From Pseudoneobacillus sp042683745 (GTDB taxonomy: Bacteria; Bacillota; Bacilli; Bacillales; Cytobacillaceae): a stretch of 64,000 nucleotides of DNA. The position numbers were made by a program, and so were the translations under genes. The notes under the pieces were generated by a model that worked only from the letters and a program-made list of their open reading frames with translations, searched no databases and was not told the origin of the DNA. This document shows positions 43,088 through 51,519 of the stretch, in pieces; the first letter of the stretch is position 1; the number at the start of each line of letters is the position of its first letter. The stretch covers positions 105,282-169,281 of the forward strand of contig NZ_JBHUJX010000022.1 in the NCBI RefSeq assembly GCF_042683745.1, in the 5' to 3' direction.

Positions 43088-43246
43088 TTCTTATCAAGAG
43101 AGGTATAGGGACTGGCCCGATGACACCTCGGCAACAACTCATTCGTGAGAACTGTGCCAATTCCAGCAAGCATTTAAGCTTGATAGATAAGAAGAGTTAG
43201 ATCACTTTGACCTCTTCTTGCCGTTGCCAAGAAGAGGTTTTTTATA
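43088..43246 (+). ncRNA. SAM-I riboswitch (S-box) 2 with terminator
   Basis: A second full aptamer spans 43090-43193 with P1 CTTATC/GATAAG, AGAGGTATAGGGACTGGCCC, GACACCTCGGCAAC and GTGCCAATTCC. The terminator is CCTCTTCTTG (43211-43220) with CAAGAAGAGG (43228-43237) and six Ts. AAGAAGAG at 43189-43196 overlaps P1 and is complementary to the terminator's left arm, forming the antiterminator. It directly precedes the ribosome binding site of yezD. Confidence 0.96.
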
Positions 43247-43257
43247 TGGAGGGTAAT

Positions 43258-43410
43258 ATGAAAGAGATTAATCAAAAAACTTTAGATCATATCATTGATA
43301 CATTAAAAAAATTAGAATTCGGATCGGTAGTCGTTACTGTACATGATGGAAAAATCACTCAAGTTGAATCGACTGAGAAAAGACGGTTTACAGATAAAAA
43401 GATTGATTGA
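43258..43410 (+). CDS. yezD: YezD-like DUF2292 small protein
   Basis: The 50-residue protein (MKEINQKTLDHIIDTLKKLE, then FGSVVVTVHDGKITQVEST) is a DUF2292/YezD member, a small family usually found in S-box or cysteine-regulated sulfur operons. The start is ATG 43258 after GGAGGG; the ATG at 43246 overlaps the terminator. Function is unknown. It is the first gene after the tandem riboswitches. Confidence 0.92.
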   Translation: MKEINQKTLDHIIDTLKKLEFGSVVVTVHDGKITQVESTEKRRFTDKKID

Positions 43411-43472
43411 AGTAGGTAAAATGATAATGGAAAGTGAGTAAACACGTTCCAATTTAAGAACTAAATATTCCC

Positions 43473-43543
43473 GGGCTGACTGGACGACCAGAGGCCCCAA
43501 TAAGACTTACATAAAGTATGTAAGCCTTATTGGGGCCTTTTTC
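43473..43543 (+). terminator. Terminator with an overlapping upstream hairpin, after yezD
   Basis: GGCCCCAATAAG (43493-43504) and CTTATTGGGGCC (43526-43537) form a strong stem with an inner GACTTACATA/TATGTAAGCC pairing, followed by five Ts. Immediately upstream GGGC (43473) and GCCC (43494) with an inner CTGG/CCAG stem form a smaller hairpin that shares the GGCCC bases with the terminator. The two folds exclude each other, so read-through into the metQNP genes might be controlled here. Confidence 0.8.
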
Positions 43544-43591
43544 GTTCAAAAAAGAAGGGGTTCTATTACATTTTTGGAGGTGACATAAATA

Positions 43592-44112
43592 ATGGGGTAA
43601 GAATTCATTGTGCTGTTGGAGACACTGGAAAAACAGTAGCGGCCCGACTGCTACCTGGCACTGACCTGATAACAGGAATTGAACAGGTATGCAAAGAAAA
43701 TGGGATAAAATACGCCTCTATCTTAAATTGTTTTGGCAGTTTATTGCGATCGGGATATTTTTATTTAGTCCCGAAGGTAAATTCGAAGATTGGTGCTGGA
43801 TATGGTGAACTTAATGAAGTGGAAGGTCCAATTGAATTTTTGAATGGAACGGGTGTGGTTTGTCAGCGTGACAACCAATATGAAGTTCATATTCATGGCA
43901 CGATGTGTGACCATAAAGGAAATGTTTTTGGTGGACATCTTGTAAAAGGGAAAAATCAAGTTCTGACAGTCGATCTTGTCCTGGTCGAAATAGAAGAAAT
44001 GGCCCTTCTGCGCCAATTTGATGATGAGACAGAAGGCAACCAATTCTATCCAGTCAAATTGGGTGAAAGTGAAACGACATATTTAAAAAACAAACAGGAG
44101 GAAAGCAAATGA
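43592..44112 (+). pseudogene. PPC/DUF296-domain gene with start codon out of frame
   Basis: From 43597 to 44112 a continuous frame encodes a PPC-type domain: VRIHCAVGDTGKTVAARLLP, then GIEQVCKENGIKYASILNCF, and later VHIHGTMCDHKGNVFGGHLV with its metal-binding histidines. The well-placed ATG at 43592 (GGAGGTGA at 43576-43583) opens a frame that stops after two codons (ATG GGG TAA). One extra G in the G4 run at 43594-43597 would join the ATG to the PPC frame. So there is a one-base deletion or sequencing error at codon 2, or initiation at a non-standard codon such as ATA 43585. An internal TTG at 43744 would give a truncated 122-residue protein. It overlaps metQ by four bases. Confidence 0.75.
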
Positions 44113-44927
44113 AAAAGCTAGCAATCATTTTATCTTTAATACTATTAGTAGGAGTTCTTGGAGCATGTGGAAAAACGGCTTCTGGGGATGGGAAACATTT
44201 AAATGACAAGAAATTAAAAATCGGAGTGACTTCAGGGCCACATGAACAAATTGTTGAAAAAGTAAAAGAGGTTGCTGCAAAAGAAGGCTTGGAACTCGAG
44301 CTAGTCGTCTTTTCGGATTACATTATGCCAAATACTGCATTAGCTGAAGGTGAATTAGATGTAAACAGTTATCAACACAAACCGTTCTTAGAGAAATTTA
44401 ACGAAGACCATGATACCGAATTAGTAGAAGTAGCTAAAACCATTCTAAACCCAATGGGAGTGTATTCTGACAAGTTTGCTAGCATTGAAGACCTACCAAA
44501 AGGAGCGAAAGTAGGTTTACCTAATGATCCTACAAACGGAGCACGTGCTTTATATATTCTTGAAGAAGCAGGAATCATAAAAATTAAAGAAGATAAAAGA
44601 GAAACAGCTTCGATCTATGATTTAGAAGAAAACAAGCTTGATTTAGAATATATTGAATTAGACGCCGCTCAAATTCCGAAGCAATTAAGTGAACTAGATG
44701 CAGCTGCCATTAACACGAATTTTGCTTTAGAGGCTGGACTAAACCCGAAGAAGGATTCCATCCTTTTAGAGTCAACGAATTCACCATATGTTAATTACCT
44801 TGTAGTGCGTGAAGAAAACAAAAATGACCCAGTACTAAAAAAGCTTAAAAAGGCTTATCAGTCTGAAGAAGTAAAGCAATTCATCGAGAAGACATTTGGT
44901 GGTTCCGTCATTCCGAGCTGGGATTAA
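44109..44927 (+). CDS. metQ: Methionine ABC transporter substrate-binding lipoprotein MetQ
   Basis: The 272-residue NlpA-family receptor has a lipoprotein signal ending VLGACGK (Cys about residue 21). The ligand-binding body has LKIGVTSGPHEQIVEKVKEV, DVNSYQHKPFLEKF, then KTILNPMGVYSDKF and LPNDPTNGARALYILEEAG, all typical of MetQ. The start codon overlaps the PPC gene (ATGA). It lies in the S-box regulated operon with metN and metP, so it should bind methionine or a close analogue. Confidence 0.95.
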   Translation: MKKLAIILSLILLVGVLGACGKTASGDGKHLNDKKLKIGVTSGPHEQIVEKVKEVAAKEGLELELVVFSDYIMPNTALAEGELDVNSYQHKPFLEKFNEDHDTELVEVAKTILNPMGVYSDKFASIEDLPKGAKVGLPNDPTNGARALYILEEAGIIKIKEDKRETASIYDLEENKLDLEYIELDAAQIPKQLSELDAAAINTNFALEAGLNPKKDSILLESTNSPYVNYLVVREENKNDPVLKKLKKAYQSEEVKQFIEKTFGGSVIPSWD

Positions 44928-44974
44928 TAAGAAGAGGTGATTCATCACCTCTTTTAAAAAGGGGGAACAACAAC

Positions 44975-45988
44975 ATGATTATATTAAAGAATATTTCCAA
45001 GAAATTTGAAACGAAAAAAGGGATTGTAGAAGCCGTAAAAGATGTTAATATCCACGTCCATAAGGCAGAAATTCATGGTGTGATTGGCTATAGTGGTGCA
45101 GGAAAAAGTACCTTGATTCGCTGTGTTAATTTACTTGAAAAACCAACGAGTGGTCAAGTTTTTATAAATGGAGAGGAAATTACCACTATATCTGCTAGTC
45201 ATCTACAAGAAAAAAGAAAGAAAATAGGGATGATCTTTCAACATTTTAATTTATTAAAAACAGCAACAGTCTTTGATAATATTGCTATTCCATTAAAGCT
45301 AATGGGAGTGAACAGGGAAGAAATTCAAAGTCGGGTAAATAAATATTTAGAAATAGTAGGATTATCAGATAAACATAATGCCTACCCCGCCCAGCTGTCA
45401 GGGGGGCAAAAACAACGTGTCGCCATTGCAAGAGCCCTTGCTGGGGAGCCAGAAATTTTATTAAGCGATGAGGCTACAAGTGCTTTGGATCCTGAAACAA
45501 CGGATTCCATTTTGGACTTATTATTGAAAATTAATCAAGAATTAGGAATTACAATCCTCCTAATCACACATGAAATGAATGTCATTCAAAAGATTTGTGA
45601 CTACGTATATGTTATGGAGAACGGTGAAGTAATTGAACAAAACTCTGCTATTAACTTGTTTACAAAGCCCAAAAAAGAGACGACGACGAAGTTTTTAAAT
45701 ACGATCTCGCAACGAAAGTTATCCCCTTCATTAATCAAACAATTGAAAGTGAAAGGTTCGGTGCTACGACTTACTTTTGTCGGGGAATCAACAGGGCAGC
45801 CGTTACTAGCTTTAGTAAGCAAACAGTTTAACGTCAAACCCAATATTTTAACAGCTAATATTATTGAATTAAAAAATGGGATTGTCGGTAATTTAGTGGT
45901 TCACTTAATTGGAGATCAAAATGAAATCGACCAATCTATACAATTTTTAAAAGAACATGGTGTCGGTGTCGAAGAGTTGGAGGGATAA
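44975..45988 (+). CDS. metN: Methionine ABC transporter ATP-binding protein MetN
   Basis: The 337-residue protein has the ABC core with Walker A GVIGYSGAGKSTLIR at about residue 34-48, signature LSGGQKQRVAIARALA, and Walker B EILLSDEATSALDPET. The C-terminal ACT-like NIL domain (RLTFVGESTGQPLLALVSKQ) provides methionine trans-inhibition in this family. It is directly followed by the permease gene. Confidence 0.96.
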   Translation: MIILKNISKKFETKKGIVEAVKDVNIHVHKAEIHGVIGYSGAGKSTLIRCVNLLEKPTSGQVFINGEEITTISASHLQEKRKKIGMIFQHFNLLKTATVFDNIAIPLKLMGVNREEIQSRVNKYLEIVGLSDKHNAYPAQLSGGQKQRVAIARALAGEPEILLSDEATSALDPETTDSILDLLLKINQELGITILLITHEMNVIQKICDYVYVMENGEVIEQNSAINLFTKPKKETTTKFLNTISQRKLSPSLIKQLKVKGSVLRLTFVGESTGQPLLALVSKQFNVKPNILTANIIELKNGIVGNLVVHLIGDQNEIDQSIQFLKEHGVGVEELEG

Positions 45989-45991
45989 TCA

Positions 45992-46663
45992 ATGGACAGA
46001 TTTGAGACATTTACTGAGCAGTGGATCCCGATTATTGGTAAGTCATTAGGAGAAACGTTTCAAATGGTTTCGATTTCTCTTGTGTTGTCTGTTTTAGTCG
46101 GAACTGGGCTTGGTATTCTTTTAGTGTTAACAAGATCTGGTCAACCGCTTGAAAATAAATGGACCTATCATGGATTAAACCTATTGATTAATATTATTCG
46201 GTCCGTCCCCTTTATCATTTTATTATTCTTTATCTTACCTTTTACAAAATGGGTTGCTGGAACAACGATAGGGGTAAAAGGAGTCATTGTTCCTCTAGTT
46301 ATTTATACAGCTCCCTATATTTCTAGATTAGTAGAAACAGCCTTATTAGAAATGGACCATGGTGTCATTGAAGCGTATCAAGCGATGGGGATTAAGAAGA
46401 GACATATCATTTGGAACGTTATGTTAAGGGAATCAAGGTCATCGCTTGTTCTAGGACTTACGATTGCAACAGTAAGTTTAATTGGAGCAACCGCGATGGC
46501 AGGTTTAGTTGGCGCGGGAGGACTTGGAGATTTAGCGTATCGCTTCGGGCATTTACGATATGAGGTTGACGTGATGTATGCCACCGTGTTTATTTTGATT
46601 GTGATCGTACAAAGCATTCAAACAATAGGAAATAAATTAGCTACACAGTTGAAAAAGGACTAG
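45992..46663 (+). CDS. metP: Methionine ABC transporter permease MetP (MetI)
   Basis: The 223-residue permease has five membrane segments and the conserved EAA loop (ALLEMDHGVIEAYQAMGIKK). MetI-like features include IIRSVPFIILLFFILPFTKW and the end AGLVGAGGLGDLAYRFGHLR. It starts three bases after the metN stop. It completes the MetNPQ importer. Confidence 0.96.
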   Translation: MDRFETFTEQWIPIIGKSLGETFQMVSISLVLSVLVGTGLGILLVLTRSGQPLENKWTYHGLNLLINIIRSVPFIILLFFILPFTKWVAGTTIGVKGVIVPLVIYTAPYISRLVETALLEMDHGVIEAYQAMGIKKRHIIWNVMLRESRSSLVLGLTIATVSLIGATAMAGLVGAGGLGDLAYRFGHLRYEVDVMYATVFILIVIVQSIQTIGNKLATQLKKD

Positions 46664-46674
46664 AGGGTGAGATT

Positions 46675-47451
46675 TTGCCAAAAGAGCTTTATATTGAAAA
46701 AACTGGATCGATCGCTACGTTGATTATCAATCGACCAGATAAAAAGAATGCGTTCACTTTAGCCATGTTTGAAAAATTGCCCATTTTAATAGAAGAAGTT
46801 GAACAGGATTCTTCTATTAAAGTGCTTATCATTAAAGGAATTGATCAAACGGCTTTTTCAGCTGGTGCTGATATTACAGAGTTTTTGGAAAATCGCTTCT
46901 CAGAAAAGAAGGCGAAAGAATACAATGATAAAGCTCTTTATGCCGTTGATAGGCTATATCGATTTTCTAAACCAACCATTGCTGTGATCCAACGTCTTGC
47001 TGTTGGTGGAGGGCTAGAATTATCACTTGCCTGTGATTTTCGCTTTGCCTCCGATGATAGTCTACTGGGAATTCAAGCTGCTAAACTCGGATTTATTTAT
47101 AACTTAACGAGCACGAAAAGATTACTAGATACGGTAGGACCATCAAAAACAAAAGAGCTACTTTTCTCTGCAAATTTAGTTGATGCAAAGGAAGCTTTGC
47201 GAATCGGATTAATAGACTATGTACAGAGCAGCGATGAAATACAAGGGCAAGCATTGCAATTGGCCGAGCAATTAGCAGAAAGGTCAACCGTATCGACTAC
47301 TGGAATGAAAAAGGTGATCCAATCCATTTTAGATGGAGCTATCGAAGAGGATGAGGCGATTTCTTCACTCATATTGAAATCATTCCATTCAGAAGATTAT
47401 AAGGATGGGATTCAAGCATTTTTGGAAGAAAGAAAACCACAGTTTAAATAG
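46675..47451 (+). CDS. Crotonase/enoyl-CoA hydratase-family protein, atypical active site
   Basis: The 258-residue protein has the crotonase fold with both oxyanion-hole regions (FSAGADITEF at 61-70 and AVGGGLELSLACDFRFA from 109). The first catalytic glutamate of true hydratases is present (Glu115 in GGGLEL). By eye the second falls on alanine in GIQAAKLGFIYN, so hydration of a 2-enoyl-CoA is doubtful. Isomerase, hydrolase or decarboxylase activity on an acyl-CoA is possible. TTG start 46675 after GAGGGTGAG. It is embedded between metP and an alpha-hydroxyacid oxidase gene, all downstream of the SAM riboswitches. Confidence 0.85.
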   Translation: MPKELYIEKTGSIATLIINRPDKKNAFTLAMFEKLPILIEEVEQDSSIKVLIIKGIDQTAFSAGADITEFLENRFSEKKAKEYNDKALYAVDRLYRFSKPTIAVIQRLAVGGGLELSLACDFRFASDDSLLGIQAAKLGFIYNLTSTKRLLDTVGPSKTKELLFSANLVDAKEALRIGLIDYVQSSDEIQGQALQLAEQLAERSTVSTTGMKKVIQSILDGAIEEDEAISSLILKSFHSEDYKDGIQAFLEERKPQFK

Positions 47452-47469
47452 AATGGTAGGGAATAAATA

Positions 47470-48618
47470 ATGAGTACGAAAACAAAAGAGAATGATGCCT
47501 TTCTACAAAGTATTAACTCATCAGAATATTTTCCGATTTCGTTTGAAGAGTTGGAGCAGGAAGCAAGAAAGAAAATGTCGGTAGGCGGTTTTGGTTATGT
47601 TCGATCGGGGGCTGGTGGAGAAGAGACGTTAAGGAAGAATAGCGATTCCTTTTCAAAGCTTTCGGTCATTCCTAGAGTATTGTCTAATGTATCCAATGTG
47701 GATACGAGTATTACTTTATTTGGTCGAACATACCCGTATCCGTTTTTATTAGCTCCAGTAGGAATGCTTAAGCTTGCACATGAAGATGCTGATTTGGCTG
47801 CAGTAAAAGGGGCATCCACTCACAACATTCCTTTTGTGTTAAGCACAGTTTCGAGTTATTCCATAGAAGATGTGGCTGCGGTTGCTGAAGAAAGTTCAAA
47901 ATGGTTTCAACTTTATTGGTCAAATAATGAAGAAATTGCTTATCATATGGTCGAACGGGCAGAAGAATCAGGTTATGAAGCCATTGTATTAACCGTTGAT
48001 ACGGTTATGATGGGCTGGCGCGAAGAAGATATGAAAAATCGGTTTTCTCCATTAAAACAGGGAATCGGGAAAGCGAATTACGAGACAGATTCAGTTTTTC
48101 TAAATTCCTTAGAAAATCAAGATTCTGATGCAATCATCGAAGGAATTCTTAATAATATTCATCATCCTACACTTAATTGGAAGCATGTCGCCGCTCTAAA
48201 AGAGAAAACATCTTTACCTATTTTATTAAAAGGAATCCTTCATCCGGAAGATGCCAAATTGGCAATCGAAAATGGCGTGGATGGTATTATCGTCTCGAAC
48301 CACGGTGGCAGACAGCTTGATGGAGTTATTTCAGCCATCGATGCCCTTCCTCAAATTGTAGAAGTAGTTAAAGGAAAGATTCCTGTTCTTTTAGACAGTG
48401 GAATTCGTCGAGGAGCTGATGTAGTAAAAGCACTTGCCTTAGGTGCAGATGCCGTTCTTATTGGCAGACCATTCGTATATGGTCTAGCTATAGCTGGTCA
48501 AAAAGGTGTAGAGAAAGTGCTCGAACATTTTATACAAGAAACAAAAGTTTCTATCGCTTTGGCTGGTGTTTCAAAAGTTTCAGATCTTCCATCAGTTAAA
48601 GTTATTAAAGAAAGTTGA
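47470..48618 (+). CDS. FMN-dependent alpha-hydroxyacid oxidase/dehydrogenase
   Basis: The 382-residue TIM-barrel flavoenzyme oxidises 2-hydroxy acids to 2-keto acids. Motifs: SVGGFGYVRSGAGGEETLRK near the N-terminus, FLLAPVGMLKLAHEDADLA at 92-110, the catalytic SNHGGRQLDG with His278 and Arg281, and DSGIRRGADVVKALALGADA with the FMN-phosphate site, then GRPFVYGLA. It resembles lactate 2-monooxygenase/lactate oxidase types. In this S-box operon with a methionine importer, an attractive substrate is 2-hydroxy-4-methylthiobutyrate, giving the methionine keto acid (inference only). Confidence 0.9.
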   Translation: MSTKTKENDAFLQSINSSEYFPISFEELEQEARKKMSVGGFGYVRSGAGGEETLRKNSDSFSKLSVIPRVLSNVSNVDTSITLFGRTYPYPFLLAPVGMLKLAHEDADLAAVKGASTHNIPFVLSTVSSYSIEDVAAVAEESSKWFQLYWSNNEEIAYHMVERAEESGYEAIVLTVDTVMMGWREEDMKNRFSPLKQGIGKANYETDSVFLNSLENQDSDAIIEGILNNIHHPTLNWKHVAALKEKTSLPILLKGILHPEDAKLAIENGVDGIIVSNHGGRQLDGVISAIDALPQIVEVVKGKIPVLLDSGIRRGADVVKALALGADAVLIGRPFVYGLAIAGQKGVEKVLEHFIQETKVSIALAGVSKVSDLPSVKVIKES

Positions 48619-48654
48619 TCAGGGGGGGATTTTTAAGAAAGAGGAGTGAGACCA

Positions 48655-49830
48655 ATGAAGCAAGCGTTAAATGGCCTCCGAGTCATTGATTTATCTCAAG
48701 TATTGGCGGGTCCTTATTGCACGATGGTTCTTGGGGATATGGGAGCAGATGTGATTAAAATTGAAAAGTTCCCAAACGGAGATGACACTCGTTCAATGGG
48801 GCCATATACAAAAGATGAAAGTTTTATGTATATGATGGTGAACCGCAATAAAAGAGGAATATGTATCGATTTGAAAAGTGATGAGGGTAGAGAGGTTCTC
48901 TATGAACTTGTTAAAACAGCAGATGTTCTGGTAGAAAATTTCCGACCAGGTATTACCACTAAATTACATATCGATTATGAAACATTAAGAAATATAAATC
49001 CCGAACTTATTTACTGTTCCATATCTGGCTATGGGCAAACAGGACCCTACAGCCAAAAGGGTGGATTTGATATTATAGCACAAGGAATGTCTGGTTTAAT
49101 GGATATGACCGGCGAGAAAGGCGGAAAACCTGTTAAAGTAGGAATCGCCATTCATGATATCGCAGCGGCAGAAAATGCGATTCGCTCTATTTTGATGGCT
49201 TATATTCATAAGCTAAAAACAGGTGAAGGTCAATATATCGATATATCACTCGTTGAATCTGGACTTGCCTGGACAGTATGGGAAGCAGCAAGTTATTTTG
49301 GAAATGGTGAATTACCTAAACGAAATGGAACAGCCCATAGGGTTTCTGCCCCTTACCAAGGATATAAAACAAAGGATGGATTGATATTAATTGGTGCAGC
49401 CAATCAAAAGCTATGGGAAAAGCTTTGCCTCAACGTTATTCATACACCTGAATGGATTACAGACCCTCGTTACTTTACGAATAGTCTGCGTAATGATCAT
49501 GTCGACGAGTTAGAAGAAGAGTTAGAAGAGATATTAATCCAACAAACTTCAGAATATTGGCTTGACTTATTAGAGAGAAATGGAATCCCATCAGGTCCCA
49601 TTTATTCATATGATCAAACATTAAATGACCCCCATATTAAAGAGCGGAAGATGATTCTTGAATACGAGCATCCAGAAGCTGGATTAATGAAAACATTAGG
49701 TTTCCCAGCTAAATTTTCAAAAACTCCAGGACAATTGACAAAGCCAGCCCCCACACTAGGCCAACATAATGAGGAAATATTACAGGAATCAGGACTTTTC
49801 AGTGGAAAAATAAATTATAATAGAAGATAG
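48655..49830 (+). CDS. CaiB/BaiF (class III) CoA-transferase
   Basis: The 391-residue protein matches class III CoA-transferases: LNGLRVIDLSQVLAGPYCTM at 5-24, MGADVIKIEKFPNGDDTR, NRNKRGICIDLKSDEGRE, then VENFRPG. The likely catalytic aspartate is at 168 in AIHDIAAAENA. It moves CoA between carboxylic acids. ATG 48655 has GAGGAG eight bases upstream; the GTG at 48646 overlaps it. Last gene of the metQNP operon, before a strong terminator. With the crotonase-like enzyme it implies an acyl-CoA step in the pathway. Confidence 0.92.
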   Translation: MKQALNGLRVIDLSQVLAGPYCTMVLGDMGADVIKIEKFPNGDDTRSMGPYTKDESFMYMMVNRNKRGICIDLKSDEGREVLYELVKTADVLVENFRPGITTKLHIDYETLRNINPELIYCSISGYGQTGPYSQKGGFDIIAQGMSGLMDMTGEKGGKPVKVGIAIHDIAAAENAIRSILMAYIHKLKTGEGQYIDISLVESGLAWTVWEAASYFGNGELPKRNGTAHRVSAPYQGYKTKDGLILIGAANQKLWEKLCLNVIHTPEWITDPRYFTNSLRNDHVDELEEELEEILIQQTSEYWLDLLERNGIPSGPIYSYDQTLNDPHIKERKMILEYEHPEAGLMKTLGFPAKFSKTPGQLTKPAPTLGQHNEEILQESGLFSGKINYNRR

Positions 49831-49843
49831 TATAATTCCTTTA

Positions 49844-49880
49844 AAATAACTCACAAGCAGTGAGTTATTTTTTTTTACTT
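49844..49880 (+). terminator. Terminator of the S-box operon
   Basis: AAATAACTCAC and GTGAGTTATTT form an 11-bp stem followed by a long T-run. Confidence 0.92.
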
Positions 49881-49948
49881 AAAATCTTTTTTCTAGTGTC
49901 ACAATTATTCATTTCGTACGACTGATTAGTAATAAAGAGGAAAAGTAG

Positions 49949-50494
49949 GTGAAAACTGGTTTGAAAAAAAATAGAGAGCAGCTCGTTATGGAGTGGTATG
50001 AATTATTTTATGATGATCTGTATCGATTTATTTTGTTTATGCTAGCAGATAAGCAGTGCTGTGAGGATTTAGTTCACGATACATTTGTACGCGCATATTC
50101 AGCATCGGAACGATTTGAAAATCGATCCAATGTGAAAACGTGGTTATTCAGTATAGCTAAGCATGTTGTAATTGATGAAATTAGAAAACGTAAGCGAAGA
50201 AGGTTATTTTCAATCATTGGATTGGAAAAAGAAATACCATCTACAACAAATATCGAACAACATATTGAAAACAAAGAAGCGGTATTAGAACTTATGAATT
50301 CTATTTATCAATTAAAATCTAATTATAGACTAGTAATTATATTGAAAAAGATTGAAGAATGTTCCACTAAAGAAATTTCTGAGATTTTGAACTGGTCAGA
50401 GGTCAAAGTTCGTAAAACACTCTCAAGAGCAATGCAAGCACTGATGAAAATGGAGAATATTGAAGGAGGTGGCCAAGTTGAACAATCAATTTGA
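49949..50494 (+). CDS. ECF-type RNA polymerase sigma factor
   Basis: The 181-residue protein contains region 2 (LYRFILFMLADKQCCEDLVH, DTFVRAYSASERF, NVKTWLFSIAKHVVIDEIRK) and region 4 (SNYRLVIILKKIEECSTKEI, SEILNWSEVKVRKTLSRAMQ). GTG start 49949. The downstream membrane protein gene overlaps its end, so the pair is a second sigma/anti-sigma module in this window. Confidence 0.92.
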   Translation: MKTGLKKNREQLVMEWYELFYDDLYRFILFMLADKQCCEDLVHDTFVRAYSASERFENRSNVKTWLFSIAKHVVIDEIRKRKRRRLFSIIGLEKEIPSTTNIEQHIENKEAVLELMNSIYQLKSNYRLVIILKKIEECSTKEISEILNWSEVKVRKTLSRAMQALMKMENIEGGGQVEQSI

Positions 50495-51398
50495 AGATCG
50501 ATGGAAGCAACTCCAACAAATTGAACCAACAAGGAATCAAAAGGACGCTCTGAGAGCTAGAATTCGAATATCTATTCAAGAACACCCTTCATCTACGATC
50601 TCGAAAAGAATGATTCAATGGAAAAGCATCGTATCTGTTTGTCTACTTCTTCTAGTATGTGGGGGATTACTCTGGGCATTATTACAAGATGGAAAGCAAC
50701 CACAGCCTCATTTAGCCGTTCAACCGGAGAATGAAGATGTCTATTTTAGTTGGAAGTTAGATGATGTATATGCTGAGAAGAAAGAAGAAGGATGGGCAAT
50801 TTTGAGGAAAAATAAACCACTGCAAGTTGGGTCTGTTAATGAAGTAACAGAGGAAGAGATGAAAAGAATTATTAGCAGTTCGCCTATGTTTGTGGACGAA
50901 AAACTTGAACATTTCCCTTACCCCACTGAAATGTATATCGAACACATGAAAAGGATGAATGTGGCATTAAGATACCATTTTTTTATACCAATAAATGAGG
51001 GGAACTGGGTTCATTTTACCTTTGATTATCATCAACTTGAATTTGCTGAAATTTTTCAAGCCATGGCATCGCTACAAATTAAGGGGATGGAACCCTATAT
51101 TCATAATGAACAGCTCTATGTTAAGCATGGTTATGGTAGGATGATTTACCCTGTCGGTATTCAACCAATTTCTATCTTACCGAATAAGGAAACATATACT
51201 TGGGAAAATGCATCTTTAAGGGCGTATAATGAATATTTAGAAAAAGTTCTAAGTTCGGGTATTTGGCAGAAGAAGTCCATAGGAAATGATTTGCTTCCTA
51301 ATACTTTTGTGTCAATTGATGGTAATCAAGAAATCACAATTATATTAGAAGGAAATAAGCTAACCTATGAGTTTGTCTACTATAATCAAGAAGAGTGA
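50478..51398 (+). CDS. Putative membrane-anchored anti-sigma factor
   Basis: The 306-residue protein begins at TTG 50478, seven bases after GGAGGTGG, and overlaps the sigma gene by 17 bases. The N-terminal ~50 residues are cytoplasmic (QFEDRWKQLQQIEPTRNQKD), followed by one membrane helix (WKSIVSVCLLLLVCGGLLWA), then a large external domain without a recognised motif. Position and topology argue for an anti-sigma role; no conserved zinc motif is seen. Confidence 0.78.
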   Translation: MNNQFEDRWKQLQQIEPTRNQKDALRARIRISIQEHPSSTISKRMIQWKSIVSVCLLLLVCGGLLWALLQDGKQPQPHLAVQPENEDVYFSWKLDDVYAEKKEEGWAILRKNKPLQVGSVNEVTEEEMKRIISSSPMFVDEKLEHFPYPTEMYIEHMKRMNVALRYHFFIPINEGNWVHFTFDYHQLEFAEIFQAMASLQIKGMEPYIHNEQLYVKHGYGRMIYPVGIQPISILPNKETYTWENASLRAYNEYLEKVLSSGIWQKKSIGNDLLPNTFVSIDGNQEITIILEGNKLTYEFVYYNQEE

Positions 51399-51458
51399 AT
51401 GAATTGAATTTTGCAAAGGAGAACGCCTTAATCTGGAAAGTTGCTTACTAACTAAAGA

Positions 51459-51503
51459 ATGCCGTCCATCAAGTTTTCACATATGATGGATGGCATCTTT
51501 TTT
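51459..51503 (+). terminator. Terminator after second sigma/anti-sigma pair
   Basis: ATGCCGTCCATCA and TGATGGATGGCAT pair over 13 bp with one G-T and run into TTTTTTC. Confidence 0.9.
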
Positions 51504-51519
51504 CTTTTGTATTCCCTAA

